NCBI RefSeq assembly: GCF_023061285.1
Contig: NZ_JAKGAM010000007.1
Coordinates: 1-64,000 of the forward strand
Length of the DNA stretch: 64,000 nt
Direction: 5' to 3'
DNA from: Chromohalobacter nigrandesensis
GTDB taxonomy: Bacteria > Pseudomonadota > Gammaproteobacteria > Pseudomonadales > Halomonadaceae
Shown: positions 1-6,458 of the stretch, in pieces
How positions within the stretch are numbered: position 1 is the first letter of the stretch
Layout: every line of letters begins with the position of its first letter
The notes under the pieces: generated by a model
What the model was told of the DNA's origin: nothing
Seen by the model: only the letters and a program-made list of their open reading frames with translations
The model's database searches: none
Program-made: the position numbers and the translations under genes

Positions 1-396
1 CCCCTCTTCATGACATACCAGCAGGACTTGCTCGAACAGCGCTTCGATTTCTTCGGCATGGCCGCTGACAAAGCTCGCCAGCGTGGTAAAGTGGGGCACG
101 GTATCGCAAGACAAAGCTTTGAAAATGATATTGGTCTCGCAGCACCACTGCATCTCACGGCTGGAAGTGATGCCTTTGGAGTAGGCAAACAGGATGATCT
201 TCAAAAGAATGGCCGGATCATACGCTAGCCGACCAGTCGCGTCGTTGCGGTACTTGGGATGGAAAATCGACAGGTCCAGCTTGTGCTCGATCAGGTAGTG
301 TACCGCGTGCTCAAAAGTGCCGAGCTGAAGCTGATCTTGGTAGTTGATCACCACCATGGCGCTCTGATCGTGGTTATAGGGCTTGAAGCGGGGCAT
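1..396 (-). CDS. Transposase, IS1182-like, N-terminal fragment (runs off window)
   Basis: The first 132 codons of a transposase are open from an ATG at 396 to the window edge. The protein starts MPRFKPYNHDQ and contains AYDPAILLKIILFAYSKG at residues 58-75, followed by a SSRE motif (78-81) and a PHFTTLASF segment. These are hallmarks of the N-terminal DUF772-type domain of IS1182/IS5-like transposases. That domain precedes the DDE catalytic core, which is not in the window. The reading frame shows no stop or frameshift, so the gene may be intact. Family assignment is from remembered motif similarity; the catalytic triad could not be checked. Confidence 0.8.
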   Translation of the reverse strand, partial: MPRFKPYNHDQSAMVVINYQDQLQLGTFEHAVHYLIEHKLDLSIFHPKYRNDATGRLAYDPAILLKIILFAYSKGITSSREMQWCCETNIIFKALSCDTVPHFTTLASFVSGHAEEIEALFEQVLLVCHEEG

Positions 397-466
397 GCCG
401 ACCACTCCTCATCTGTTTACCCGATCCTATCAAAACGTCGCCGTCAGTGGGGTTTTTCTACAGCCT
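1..466 (-). mobile_element. Insertion sequence, IS1182-like, 5' end only
   Basis: This is the upstream end of an insertion sequence that continues beyond base 1. It contains the start of a transposase gene and about 70 bases of upstream IS sequence. The outer edge is placed near 466, where IS-type sequence meets a truncated attC site whose GTT core (468-470) is retained. The exact terminal inverted repeat cannot be fixed because the other end lies outside the window. The element sits at the distal edge of a cassette array and appears to have cut its last attC. Confidence 0.6.
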
Positions 467-511
467 CAACGCCGCAATCACGCGCTTGTCGCGTGCATTG
501 CTTTGTTAGCC
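464..511 (-). other. Truncated integron attC site at the IS junction
   Basis: Read on the minus strand it begins GGCTAAC, then AAA, an arm GCAATGCACGCG, a 5-base loop ACAAG, the complementary arm CGCGTGATTGC, and GGC-GTT. The arms pair perfectly except for one extra G on the first strand, which is the extrahelical base typical of attC sites. The second core site keeps GTT (470-468) and then runs into IS-like sequence. The site overlaps the 3' end of the nucleotidyltransferase gene, so its last codons are attC sequence. Sequence symmetry is seen directly; attC function is inferred. Confidence 0.7.
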
Positions 512-1380
512 AATATAGCAAGAATATCATCCATGTAGCCCCCTAATTTATTCTGACTCCTGATCTGTGATGACCCGTATGCATTAGGAGACTTGATAAA
601 TTTCATCAAAGACATATGCGCGGGATGATACATCCCATTCGACCGAGCTATGAGATAGGCTGCCTCTAAGCTACGCAATTTTTCATATACCGAATTAAAC
701 TGTCGGGCAGAGAGATTAGTCAAAAAAGATTCCATTGAGCCAAATTCCTTTTTCCCTTGTGACAAGCCAAGCCCATCAACAATGCTGCTAACATCGTAAT
801 CAATTGATTCATATGAAATAGTTGGCTGTACATTGCCCGCTCTGTACGCTGACTTAATCTCCCGAAATTTTCTTAACGAATCCACATCGAAACGTGGGAA
901 AACCTTTATTTCCTGCAAGGCATGCTCAATATCCTCAATTCCAAAAACGAGTTTTGCCCGCATAGCTAAACTTTTAATTAAAAAATCTCGGGTCATGCAG
1001 TACAAAACATCAGCCTTCCAGCGATCAAGACGGGGATCACTAGGCCAAGAACTAAAGAAAACAATAGACTCTGCGCAGATCTTAACTTCACCAATTTTCG
1101 GCTTAACTAATTGGCAATTATTGAGCCAATCCTGAAAACAGTTCTGATAGTCGAATAGTATTCGGGACTCATTTTTTAGATGCTGCACGAATAGCGAGCC
1201 TCGCCTCTGCATAGCAATAAGCTGGCCAGAAGTTAAAGTGCTTACGCTATACCCATAGGCCTCATAGCGCCTACGCAACACCCTATGTGAGCTTCTGCTG
1301 CAAACGATAAGAAGATCTTTATCGCTATGTTTGTCATTGCTGCCTCTAACGGATGAGCCAAACTCAACTATTGAAAACAT
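478..1380 (-). CDS. Cassette-borne nucleotidyltransferase-fold protein
   Basis: A 300-residue protein. Residues 8-22 give the pol-beta/MNT nucleotidyltransferase signature: G8-S9, ten residues, then D20-x-D22, inside a strand ending DLLIV. This motif binds nucleotide and two metal ions in minimal nucleotidyltransferases, antitoxin MntA-type AMPylators, kanamycin nucleotidyltransferase and related enzymes. The remaining about 250 residues are mostly predicted helix and not recognised; no HEPN RX4-6H motif was found. It starts one base after the stop of the upstream channel gene, so the two are probably co-expressed. The 3' end lies in an attC site. Low GC relative to the chromosome and the cassette setting indicate transfer. 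The substrate is unknown; a regulatory or defence role with the channel is inference. Confidence 0.75.
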   Translation of the reverse strand: MFSIVEFGSSVRGSNDKHSDKDLLIVCSRSSHRVLRRRYEAYGYSVSTLTSGQLIAMQRRGSLFVQHLKNESRILFDYQNCFQDWLNNCQLVKPKIGEVKICAESIVFFSSWPSDPRLDRWKADVLYCMTRDFLIKSLAMRAKLVFGIEDIEHALQEIKVFPRFDVDSLRKFREIKSAYRAGNVQPTISYESIDYDVSSIVDGLGLSQGKKEFGSMESFLTNLSARQFNSVYEKLRSLEAAYLIARSNGMYHPAHMSLMKFIKSPNAYGSSQIRSQNKLGGYMDDILAILANKAMHATSA

Positions 1381-1381
1381 A

Positions 1382-2263
1382 TCAGCGTGACCTCAGAGCT
1401 ATATTCACTATAGCAGACAAAAATAGCGATATAGCAACAAATCCAAAAAGCGCTTGGAAAGTAACAAAAACTCTTCCCGCAGCTGTAACCGGAACCATAT
1501 CACCAAACCCTAACGTTGTAATTGAAACAACAGTAAAGTAGATCGAATCAACAAAAGAAAGATCACTCTTTACACCGAAAATAAAGCTGTCGAATAGAAA
1601 GTTAAGTACGGAGAAAAGCCCCACCACTATAAATAGAAGCCGCACCACCCGTAAAGGCCGAAGGCCATAACCTGTAACGAAGTCGTATACCCTATGCCGA
1701 ATTTTTCCTTTTAAATATTCCCACCTCGTAATCACATCTCGCTTCTTTTGTGAGTCTAAGTGGGCGTGTCTTGCTCTTTCCATATTATAAAGGCTTTCAA
1801 TCGCGTGCTCTGGCTGGTGCTCGTCCGATGCATTCTTGTATAGCGTTTGATAGAGACCAATTGCTATATTGGTATCACTAAACAAATCAAAATTCTCTTT
1901 AAAGTCGCTTGGGTCAAGCAAACAGCGTGTTACGCGCAATTTGGATGTGTTTGTCTCAAAGAATCGGCAATCAATGAACTCACAATCTGTAAATGATGCG
2001 CCAGCGAATAAACAATTTTTGAACTGACAGCGAAGAAAGCGAATATTTCGAAAATCAGTATCTTTGAATGAAATTCGTTCAAAAACCTTTTCGGAAAAAA
2101 CTATGGGGTGACGGCCAGTGCTCTGAAAGTTCTCTGGATAATAGAGAAGGTCATGCCAAGAGTTTTCTTCTTCAAAGCGAGCAAACTCATCCTGAGAGTC
2201 AACGCGCTGGCCTTCAATTTTAAAGATGCTTGCTGACATACTATTTCCCAGAATAACGATCAT
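1382..2263 (-). CDS. Pentapeptide-repeat / two-TM potassium-channel-like protein
   Basis: A 293-residue fusion. Roughly residues 60-115 form pentapeptide repeats (A/C-x-F-x-x pattern, for example RFLRCQFKNCLFAGASF), which fold as a quadrilateral beta helix. A charged linker follows. The C-terminal third has two hydrophobic helices (about 205-228 and 264-288) flanking a pore segment with TLGFGD at residues 250-255, matching the K+-channel selectivity filter TVGYGD. This fits the ion-channel-2 (2-TM) family in the inner membrane, probably as a tetramer. ATG at 2263 lies shortly after the attC core site. Its stop is one base from the next gene. Gating, ligand and physiological role are not evident; the cytoplasmic repeat domain is the likely sensor. 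Confidence 0.8.
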   Translation of the reverse strand: MIVILGNSMSASIFKIEGQRVDSQDEFARFEEENSWHDLLYYPENFQSTGRHPIVFSEKVFERISFKDTDFRNIRFLRCQFKNCLFAGASFTDCEFIDCRFFETNTSKLRVTRCLLDPSDFKENFDLFSDTNIAIGLYQTLYKNASDEHQPEHAIESLYNMERARHAHLDSQKKRDVITRWEYLKGKIRHRVYDFVTGYGLRPLRVVRLLFIVVGLFSVLNFLFDSFIFGVKSDLSFVDSIYFTVVSITTLGFGDMVPVTAAGRVFVTFQALFGFVAISLFLSAIVNIALRSR

Positions 2264-2273
2264 TTGATTGGTT

Positions 2274-2357
2274 AGCTAACACTCGCAGCACGCACGGCTT
2301 TGTAGTGAAGGTGAAGTCGCAGCCAAAAAGCCGCCGCTGTGCCTGCGATTGTTAGCC
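2274..2357 (-). other. Integron attC site, complete (84 bp)
   Basis: Minus-strand reading begins GGCTAAC and ends GTTAGCT, which are complementary at six of seven positions. Inside, TCGCAGGCAC pairs with GTGCTGCGA except for a single extra G on the first strand, the extrahelical base that directs integron integrase. A second inner stem pairs GGCTTT with AAAGCC. The core sites deviate from the RYYYAAC/GTTRRRY consensus at one position each, in a mutually complementary way. The stop codon (TAA) of the HNH-like gene lies inside the first core site, and the next gene starts about 10 bases after the last core, as is usual for gene cassettes. Confidence 0.85.
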
Positions 2358-3020
2358 ATAATAAAAGATGCAAGATACGTTGAATTCTTTATAAAGACAA
2401 AAATCAATAGAGTACCTAGGACCGTCTTCCGCGTTGAAATCACTTAGCTCATAGTAAAAAATCTCTTTATTCTCACCAGAAGAAATTTTTTCTCGCATCA
2501 GTGAAACAAGTCTTTTGCTGAAATTTTTCTCTTCGGCTGTAGCACTTTCTGGGATCAAGAAGTGCGGTATTACATCGACCTCCCCACGCCATACTTCTTT
2601 GTAGTGGTGAAAGAACACCCCTTTGGCAATAGACTTCAGGAAATTTTCCACTCGCTCCAAATCATATTCCGAAGAAACAGGTATTGTAGGCACTTCGCCT
2701 GATCCAAATGACAGTGGTGGACTAGGATTCCTAATTACTAGAGAGATTAAATTTGGATTCCTCGTCATGGATCTGATCACTGAGTCGCGAAGGAGAACCA
2801 AACCCTTATCCCCCCCTTCATTTATTCTTTTGCTTATTCCAACGAGAAGTGCTCTGACATATTCATCGTCTTTTGATTTTAAAGAATTATGGGCGTCGCA
2901 TGATGGAACTTTTATTAAGTTCCGACGATAGCCTCTTCTTCCACCTTTCGGAAAGAAAGACTTTGGGGGGACATGTTCTTTGCTCGTAGCGGGCGAGCCA
3001 CAGAAATAGCATAAATCCAT
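2352..3020 (-). CDS. Cassette-borne HNH-like zinc protein
   Basis: A 222-residue protein with an N-terminal zinc-binding module: C4-x-x-C7, then E15-H16-V-P-P, then C41-x-x-H44-N45. This arrangement (CxxC, EHxPP, CxxHN) is typical of a divergent HNH endonuclease family found in mobile and defence-related genes. The remaining about 170 residues are charged and predicted mostly helical, with no recognised domain and no membrane segment. The stop codon is embedded in the attC core site at 2351-2357, so the gene is a cassette. A nuclease function is inferred from the motif; it could instead be a structural zinc-finger protein. Base composition is clearly more AT-rich than the chromosome to the right. 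Confidence 0.7.
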   Translation of the reverse strand: MDLCYFCGSPATSKEHVPPKSFFPKGGRRGYRRNLIKVPSCDAHNSLKSKDDEYVRALLVGISKRINEGGDKGLVLLRDSVIRSMTRNPNLISLVIRNPSPPLSFGSGEVPTIPVSSEYDLERVENFLKSIAKGVFFHHYKEVWRGEVDVIPHFLIPESATAEEKNFSKRLVSLMREKISSGENKEIFYYELSDFNAEDGPRYSIDFCLYKEFNVSCIFYYG

Positions 3021-3044
3021 AAATGTACCGTCGGCTAAAAGGTA

Positions 3045-3104
3045 TTAGATAGCACGCTCATTTTGCCACTTGAACGAGCGTGCGCGTTCAATAATCTTAT
3101 CCAT
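3045..3104 (-). CDS. Possible 19-residue leader peptide
   Basis: A short ATG frame encoding MDKIIERARSFKWQNERAI lies between the cassette boundary and the HNH-like gene, 24 bases before that gene's start. The coding sequence contains a perfect 8-bp inverted repeat (GCACGCTC / GAGCGTGC) that could form a hairpin. It might be a translated leader, as found at the front of some first-position cassettes, or chance. There is no homology support. Confidence 0.25.
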   Translation of the reverse strand: MDKIIERARSFKWQNERAI

Positions 3105-3115
3105 CCCGCCATTTA

Positions 3116-3168
3116 GCATCTAACCCATTGATTACAAATGATAATCATAATAATTCGGCGCGTTATGC
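3116..3168 (-). other. Integron core-site pair (attC- or attI-like) at the array boundary
   Basis: On the minus strand this begins GCATAAC and ends GTTAGATGC. The latter is a canonical GTTRRRY core site in the extended form seen at cassette junctions. The 35 bases between are AT-rich and only partly self-complementary, so this is a weaker attC than the one at 2274 and could be a remnant attI. It marks the change from cassette DNA to higher-GC sequence. Confidence 0.45.
3134..3152. promoter_or_regulatory. Fur-box-like palindrome
   Basis: The 19-mer ACAAATGATAATCATAATA matches the classical Fur consensus (GATAATGATAATCATTATC) at 14 of 19 positions, including twelve consecutive ones. It lies inside the core-site pair upstream of the cassette genes. 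Iron control of a cassette promoter is possible. Alternatively the symmetry belongs to the recombination site stem and the match is coincidental. Confidence 0.35.
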
Positions 3169-3500
3169 AGGATTCGCGTGCTTGCAAGCGTTGTTGGGGC
3201 TTTGGGTAAGGCGTTACCGCCCCGTAAAGTGAAAACCGTCTGCCTGCTGGATGCGAACTCATTCGTTGCCACAGCAGGTGTTCCTGAGGTTGAAACCTGA
3301 ACATGGCCCCAGCCACGCTACCGCCCCTACCTGTGCATGCGGCGATGAGCGGCTGTCATCCATGCGATAGTCTTTGCGCGCTGCTTGGTCATCAGTCTTC
3401 TTAAGTAGCCTTTGCTGTACCGTAACTAGCCGTTACAGGGAGAGCAATGCCCACGAACGCATGAGTGGAGCTTGAGGTGAGATTTGATTCACGCAGGCGT
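3169..3500. other. Non-coding stretch between cassette array and TetR gene
   Basis: No convincing gene is seen in these about 330 bases on either strand, and no trace of an integron integrase. A short inverted repeat CCTGCTG (3243-3249) / CAGCAGG (3272-3278) is present. This is the transition from mobile DNA to the chromosomal backbone. Confidence 0.5.
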
Positions 3501-4148
3501 CTACTGCCTGGCTTCACCCAGCATGTTTTCCAGTTCGCTTTCGTCGACGCCGAGCATCTGCAGGATGTTGCGTTGGGCGGCTTCGAGGATGTGCTGGCGT
3601 TCCTGCTCGCCGGGTAGGCTTTTGGCGATGGCGACGGCGCCGACCAGCGAGGCGAGAATGACGCGGGATTTGTCGGCGATGACGTCGCGGTCGGGTTCGA
3701 AGGGGAGTTTCTTGAGACGGCTGAGGGCGATGAGCCGGGTTTCCAGCATCTTTTTCATGCGCAGGTACGAGGCTTCGAAGAGCGTGCGGATCTCGGCGTT
3801 CTCGTTGCCGATCTCGTTGAACAGCACCGTTTCCGGCCCGGGCTTGTGCTTGCGCTCAAGCTCCTGGAGGTTCCAGCAGTTGGAGACCAGCTCCGTGAGG
3901 TGTTTCATCGAAAGCGGCCCCTTGACCAGCCTGGCCGCACGGCTGCTTTCCAGGGTTTCGCGCACCGAGGCGTGGTAGAGCGCTTCCTTGGAGGCGAAGT
4001 GGGCATAGAAGGCGCCGTGGGTCATCTTGGCCAGTTTCATGATCTGGCCGATGGAGACCTTCTCGAAGCCTTGGCGGCTGAACAGTTCGACGGCCGATTT
4101 GAGAATGCGCTCGCGCGATTTGGCTTTGCGATTCGTCGAGTCGGACAT
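3501..4148 (-). CDS. TetR/AcrR family transcriptional regulator
   Basis: A 215-residue regulator. The N-terminal helix-turn-helix (about residues 10-57) reads through FSRQGFEKVSIGQIMKLAKM and a GAFYAHFASKEALY recognition segment, the TetR signature. The remainder is the all-helical ligand-binding and dimerisation domain. It is divergent from the ketoacyl synthase at 4263, with a palindrome in the 114-base gap that is the likely operator for both. By family precedent it would repress the synthase until an effector binds. The ligand is not predictable. A partner related to fatty-acyl or polyketide-like metabolism is suggested by the neighbour only. Confidence 0.9.
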   Translation of the reverse strand: MSDSTNRKAKSRERILKSAVELFSRQGFEKVSIGQIMKLAKMTHGAFYAHFASKEALYHASVRETLESSRAARLVKGPLSMKHLTELVSNCWNLQELERKHKPGPETVLFNEIGNENAEIRTLFEASYLRMKKMLETRLIALSRLKKLPFEPDRDVIADKSRVILASLVGAVAIAKSLPGEQERQHILEAAQRNILQMLGVDESELENMLGEARQ

Positions 4149-4201
4149 GGCGACCTCACGTTGCTGCTCAGAATAGGGGCTGAATACACGCTGAATATTA
4201 T

Positions 4202-4216
4202 CTTGATCATATCAAG
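4202..4216. promoter_or_regulatory. Palindromic operator candidate between tetR and the synthase gene
   Basis: CTTGAT-CAT-ATCAAG is a perfect 6-bp inverted repeat in the divergent intergenic region, 54 bases before the tetR start and 46 bases before the synthase start. Size and position fit a TetR dimer site overlapping both promoters. Confidence 0.5.
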
Positions 4217-4262
4217 CTCGGTGCTAGCGTGGCACGAATACAATTTCGTTCAGGACACTATC

Positions 4263-5528
4263 ATGTCATCACCGCTCGTCATCACCGGCATGGGCATGGT
4301 CAGCCCCCTTGGTTGCGGCGTGAACGCCAACTGGGAGCGCCTGCTGGCCGGTCGCTCCGGCATTTCTTCGATCTCGCGTTTCGATACCGGCGAGTTGCCG
4401 ATCAAGGTCGCGGGCGCGGTACCCGGCATGGAAAGCGACCCGGAAGCAGGCTTCGACCCTGATCGCGTGGCCGATGCCAAGGAACGCCGCAAGATGGAGC
4501 TGTTCAGCCTTTATGCCATGGCTGCCGCCGACGAGGCGCTTACCCAGGCTAATTGGTTCCCGGAAAGCGATGAGGACCGGCTGGCCACCGCGACCATCGT
4601 GGGCTCCGGCATCGGCGGCTTCCCCACCATCACCCAGGCGCAGAATACCCTGACGACGCGCGGGCATCGTCGGCTCTCGCCTTTCACCGTGCCGGCCTTC
4701 CTGGCCAACCTGGCGGCGGGCAATGTGTCGATTCGCTATGGCTTGCGCGGGCCGTTGGGCTGCCCGGTCACGGCCTGCGCGGCAGGCGTGCAGGCCATTG
4801 GCGATGGCATGCGCATGATCCGCAGCGGCGAGGCCGAGGTGGCGCTGGTGGGCGGCGCAGAAGCCTGTATCGACCCGCTCTCGCTGGCCAGCTTCCATGC
4901 CATGAAGGCGCTCTCCACCGAACAAGACGACCCCGCCAAGGCATCGCGTCCCTTCGATCAGGCCCGCAACGGCTTTGTCATGGGCGAAGGCGCGGGGCTG
5001 TTGGTGATCGAAACCCTGGACCACGCCGAGGCGCGCGGGGCAACGCCGCTGGCCTACCTCAGCGGCTATGGCACCAGCGCGGACGCCCACCACATCACAG
5101 CCGGGCCGGAAGACGGCGCCGGTGCCGCAGCCGCCATTCGGTTCGCGCTGCGGATGGCGGGGCTCGCCCCCGACGCCATCGATCACATCAACGCCCACGC
5201 CACTTCGACGCCGGTCGGCGACCGGGCCGAGATCGCCTCCTTGCGCAATGCGTTCGGTGACGCCCTCGCTGGTATTCCGATCTCCGCCACCAAAGCGACC
5301 ACCGGCCACCTGCTCGGCGCCGCCGGCGGGGTGGAAAGCATCTTCTCCGCCATGGCAGCCATTCACGGCCAGCTCCCCCCGACCCTGAATCTGGAAAACG
5401 CCGATGAGGATCTACATGACCTGGACTTCGTCCCGGGCGAGGCACGCGAGCACCGCAGCCAGCACGTACTGTGCAACGGCTTTGGCTTCGGCGGGGTGAA
5501 TGCCGCGCTGATCGTCAGCAAGGTGTAG
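4263..5528 (+). CDS. Beta-ketoacyl-ACP synthase, FabF-like
   Basis: A 421-residue thiolase-fold condensing enzyme. ATG at 4263 is chosen because the protein then begins MSSPLVITGMGMVSPLGCG, the normal FabF start; the frame is open further upstream but that part overlaps the divergent tetR. The catalytic triad is visible: nucleophile C172 in VTACAAGVQ, H312 in NAHATSTPVGD and H349 in TTGHLLGAAGG. It would catalyse decarboxylative condensation of malonyl-ACP with an acyl thioester in the cytoplasm. It stands alone, away from a fab cluster and next to a TetR regulator, so it is probably an accessory synthase rather than the housekeeping FabF. A hairpin follows the stop. Confidence 0.88.
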   Translation: MSSPLVITGMGMVSPLGCGVNANWERLLAGRSGISSISRFDTGELPIKVAGAVPGMESDPEAGFDPDRVADAKERRKMELFSLYAMAAADEALTQANWFPESDEDRLATATIVGSGIGGFPTITQAQNTLTTRGHRRLSPFTVPAFLANLAAGNVSIRYGLRGPLGCPVTACAAGVQAIGDGMRMIRSGEAEVALVGGAEACIDPLSLASFHAMKALSTEQDDPAKASRPFDQARNGFVMGEGAGLLVIETLDHAEARGATPLAYLSGYGTSADAHHITAGPEDGAGAAAAIRFALRMAGLAPDAIDHINAHATSTPVGDRAEIASLRNAFGDALAGIPISATKATTGHLLGAAGGVESIFSAMAAIHGQLPPTLNLENADEDLHDLDFVPGEAREHRSQHVLCNGFGFGGVNAALIVSKV

Positions 5529-5561
5529 GCACTGTCTGAAAAGTACTGCGCTCCGACAAGC

Positions 5562-5596
5562 AGCCACTCACCGTTTCGGCTCAACGGTGAGTGGCT
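5562..5596. terminator. Strong hairpin after the synthase gene
   Basis: A perfect 13-bp stem (AGCCACTCACCGT / ACGGTGAGTGGCT) with a 9-base loop lies about 35 bases after the stop. No T-run follows on either strand, so termination efficiency is uncertain; it sits between convergent genes. Confidence 0.45.
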
Positions 5597-5666
5597 GGAA
5601 AGCGCTAGGTGAGGCAGAGAGCAAGCCCAGCCCCGTGTAGCAAGCGACTAGACTATGTCTCCTACC

Positions 5667-6278
5667 TTACCTTTTCGCGCTGGCCAGGGCGGCCCCGAAG
5701 CACATGAAGGTCGCACCACCGATACGATTGACGACGCGCGCCCCCGTTGGCGAGCGGAACCACCCTTTCGCCTGTTGGCCGAAGAACGCATACAGGCAAT
5801 GAATCACTATCACCAGCGTACTGTACGTCAGCACCAGCAGCGTGAACTGTGCGGTGAAGTCCCACTGTGGGTTGATGAACTGGGGAAAGACCGAGAGAAA
5901 GAAAAACACGGCCTTGGGGTTGGTCAGTTGTATTGTAAGCCCTTCGAGAAAGCGGCGGCGAAAGCCTAGCGATTGCGTGGGCCGTTCAGCGAACGTAAGC
6001 GACGGAGAGCGCCAAAGACGGATCCCCAGATAGAACAGATAAGCGGCGCCGAGGAGTTTCAACGCCGTAAAGGCAACCGCCGAGGTCGCCAAGATCACAC
6101 CGACACTCGAGGCGGAGATGCTCGCAACGAGCAGAGTGCCAAAGGCAATACCGAATATTCCGCCGAGACTCCCCATGAAGCCATACCGCAGCGAGTTGCT
6201 CAGGGTCATCACGACACCCGGCCCTGGGCTGAGCACTGTCAGCGTTGCCATGATCAAGAACAGCCAGTACAGATCCAT
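5667..6278 (-). CDS. LysE/RhtB family amino-acid exporter
   Basis: A 203-residue inner-membrane protein with about six hydrophobic helices. The N-terminus LTVLSPGPGVVMTLSNSLRYG carries the PGP motif and following glycine-rich stretch characteristic of the LysE/RhtB exporters. Length is typical (about 200-210). Family members export amino acids or homoserine lactone-like compounds; substrate cannot be assigned. It is monocistronic, convergent with the ketoacyl synthase gene, and separated from adhP by that gene's terminator. Confidence 0.88.
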   Translation of the reverse strand: MDLYWLFLIMATLTVLSPGPGVVMTLSNSLRYGFMGSLGGIFGIAFGTLLVASISASSVGVILATSAVAFTALKLLGAAYLFYLGIRLWRSPSLTFAERPTQSLGFRRRFLEGLTIQLTNPKAVFFFLSVFPQFINPQWDFTAQFTLLVLTYSTLVIVIHCLYAFFGQQAKGWFRSPTGARVVNRIGGATFMCFGAALASAKR

Positions 6279-6377
6279 CGAAGATACCTCTAGACAACGC
6301 CAACGACACGGCTAAGGAATGGGGGATAAAGCCGCCATGAAAGCATGAGCTTATATGCAAAACCTAGCATCCTTATG

Positions 6378-6404
6378 AAAATGCCGCTTCCCTAGGAAGC
6401 GGCA
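6378..6404 (-). terminator. Rho-independent terminator of the dehydrogenase operon
   Basis: A 9-bp stem TGCCGCTTC / GAAGCGGCA with a short loop, followed on the minus strand by TTTTC. It lies about 55 bases after the stop of the alcohol dehydrogenase gene. Confidence 0.75.
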
Positions 6405-6458
6405 AGGATTGAGTCGGACGCGACTCAGTACGTGGAAGCGGTCTCGTGGCGTAGTGGC

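Noticed and set aside
3113-3316. 67-codon minus-strand frame across the cassette boundary
   Set aside because: It crosses the core-site pair and the Fur-like palindrome, has no ribosome-binding site and resembles translated recombination-site sequence.
3169-3500. Remnant integron integrase gene next to the cassette array
   Set aside because: No frame on either strand shows tyrosine-recombinase motifs; region is non-coding.
4269-5366. 365-codon antisense frame opposite the FabF-like gene
   Set aside because: Shadow of a gene with a complete Cys-His-His triad.
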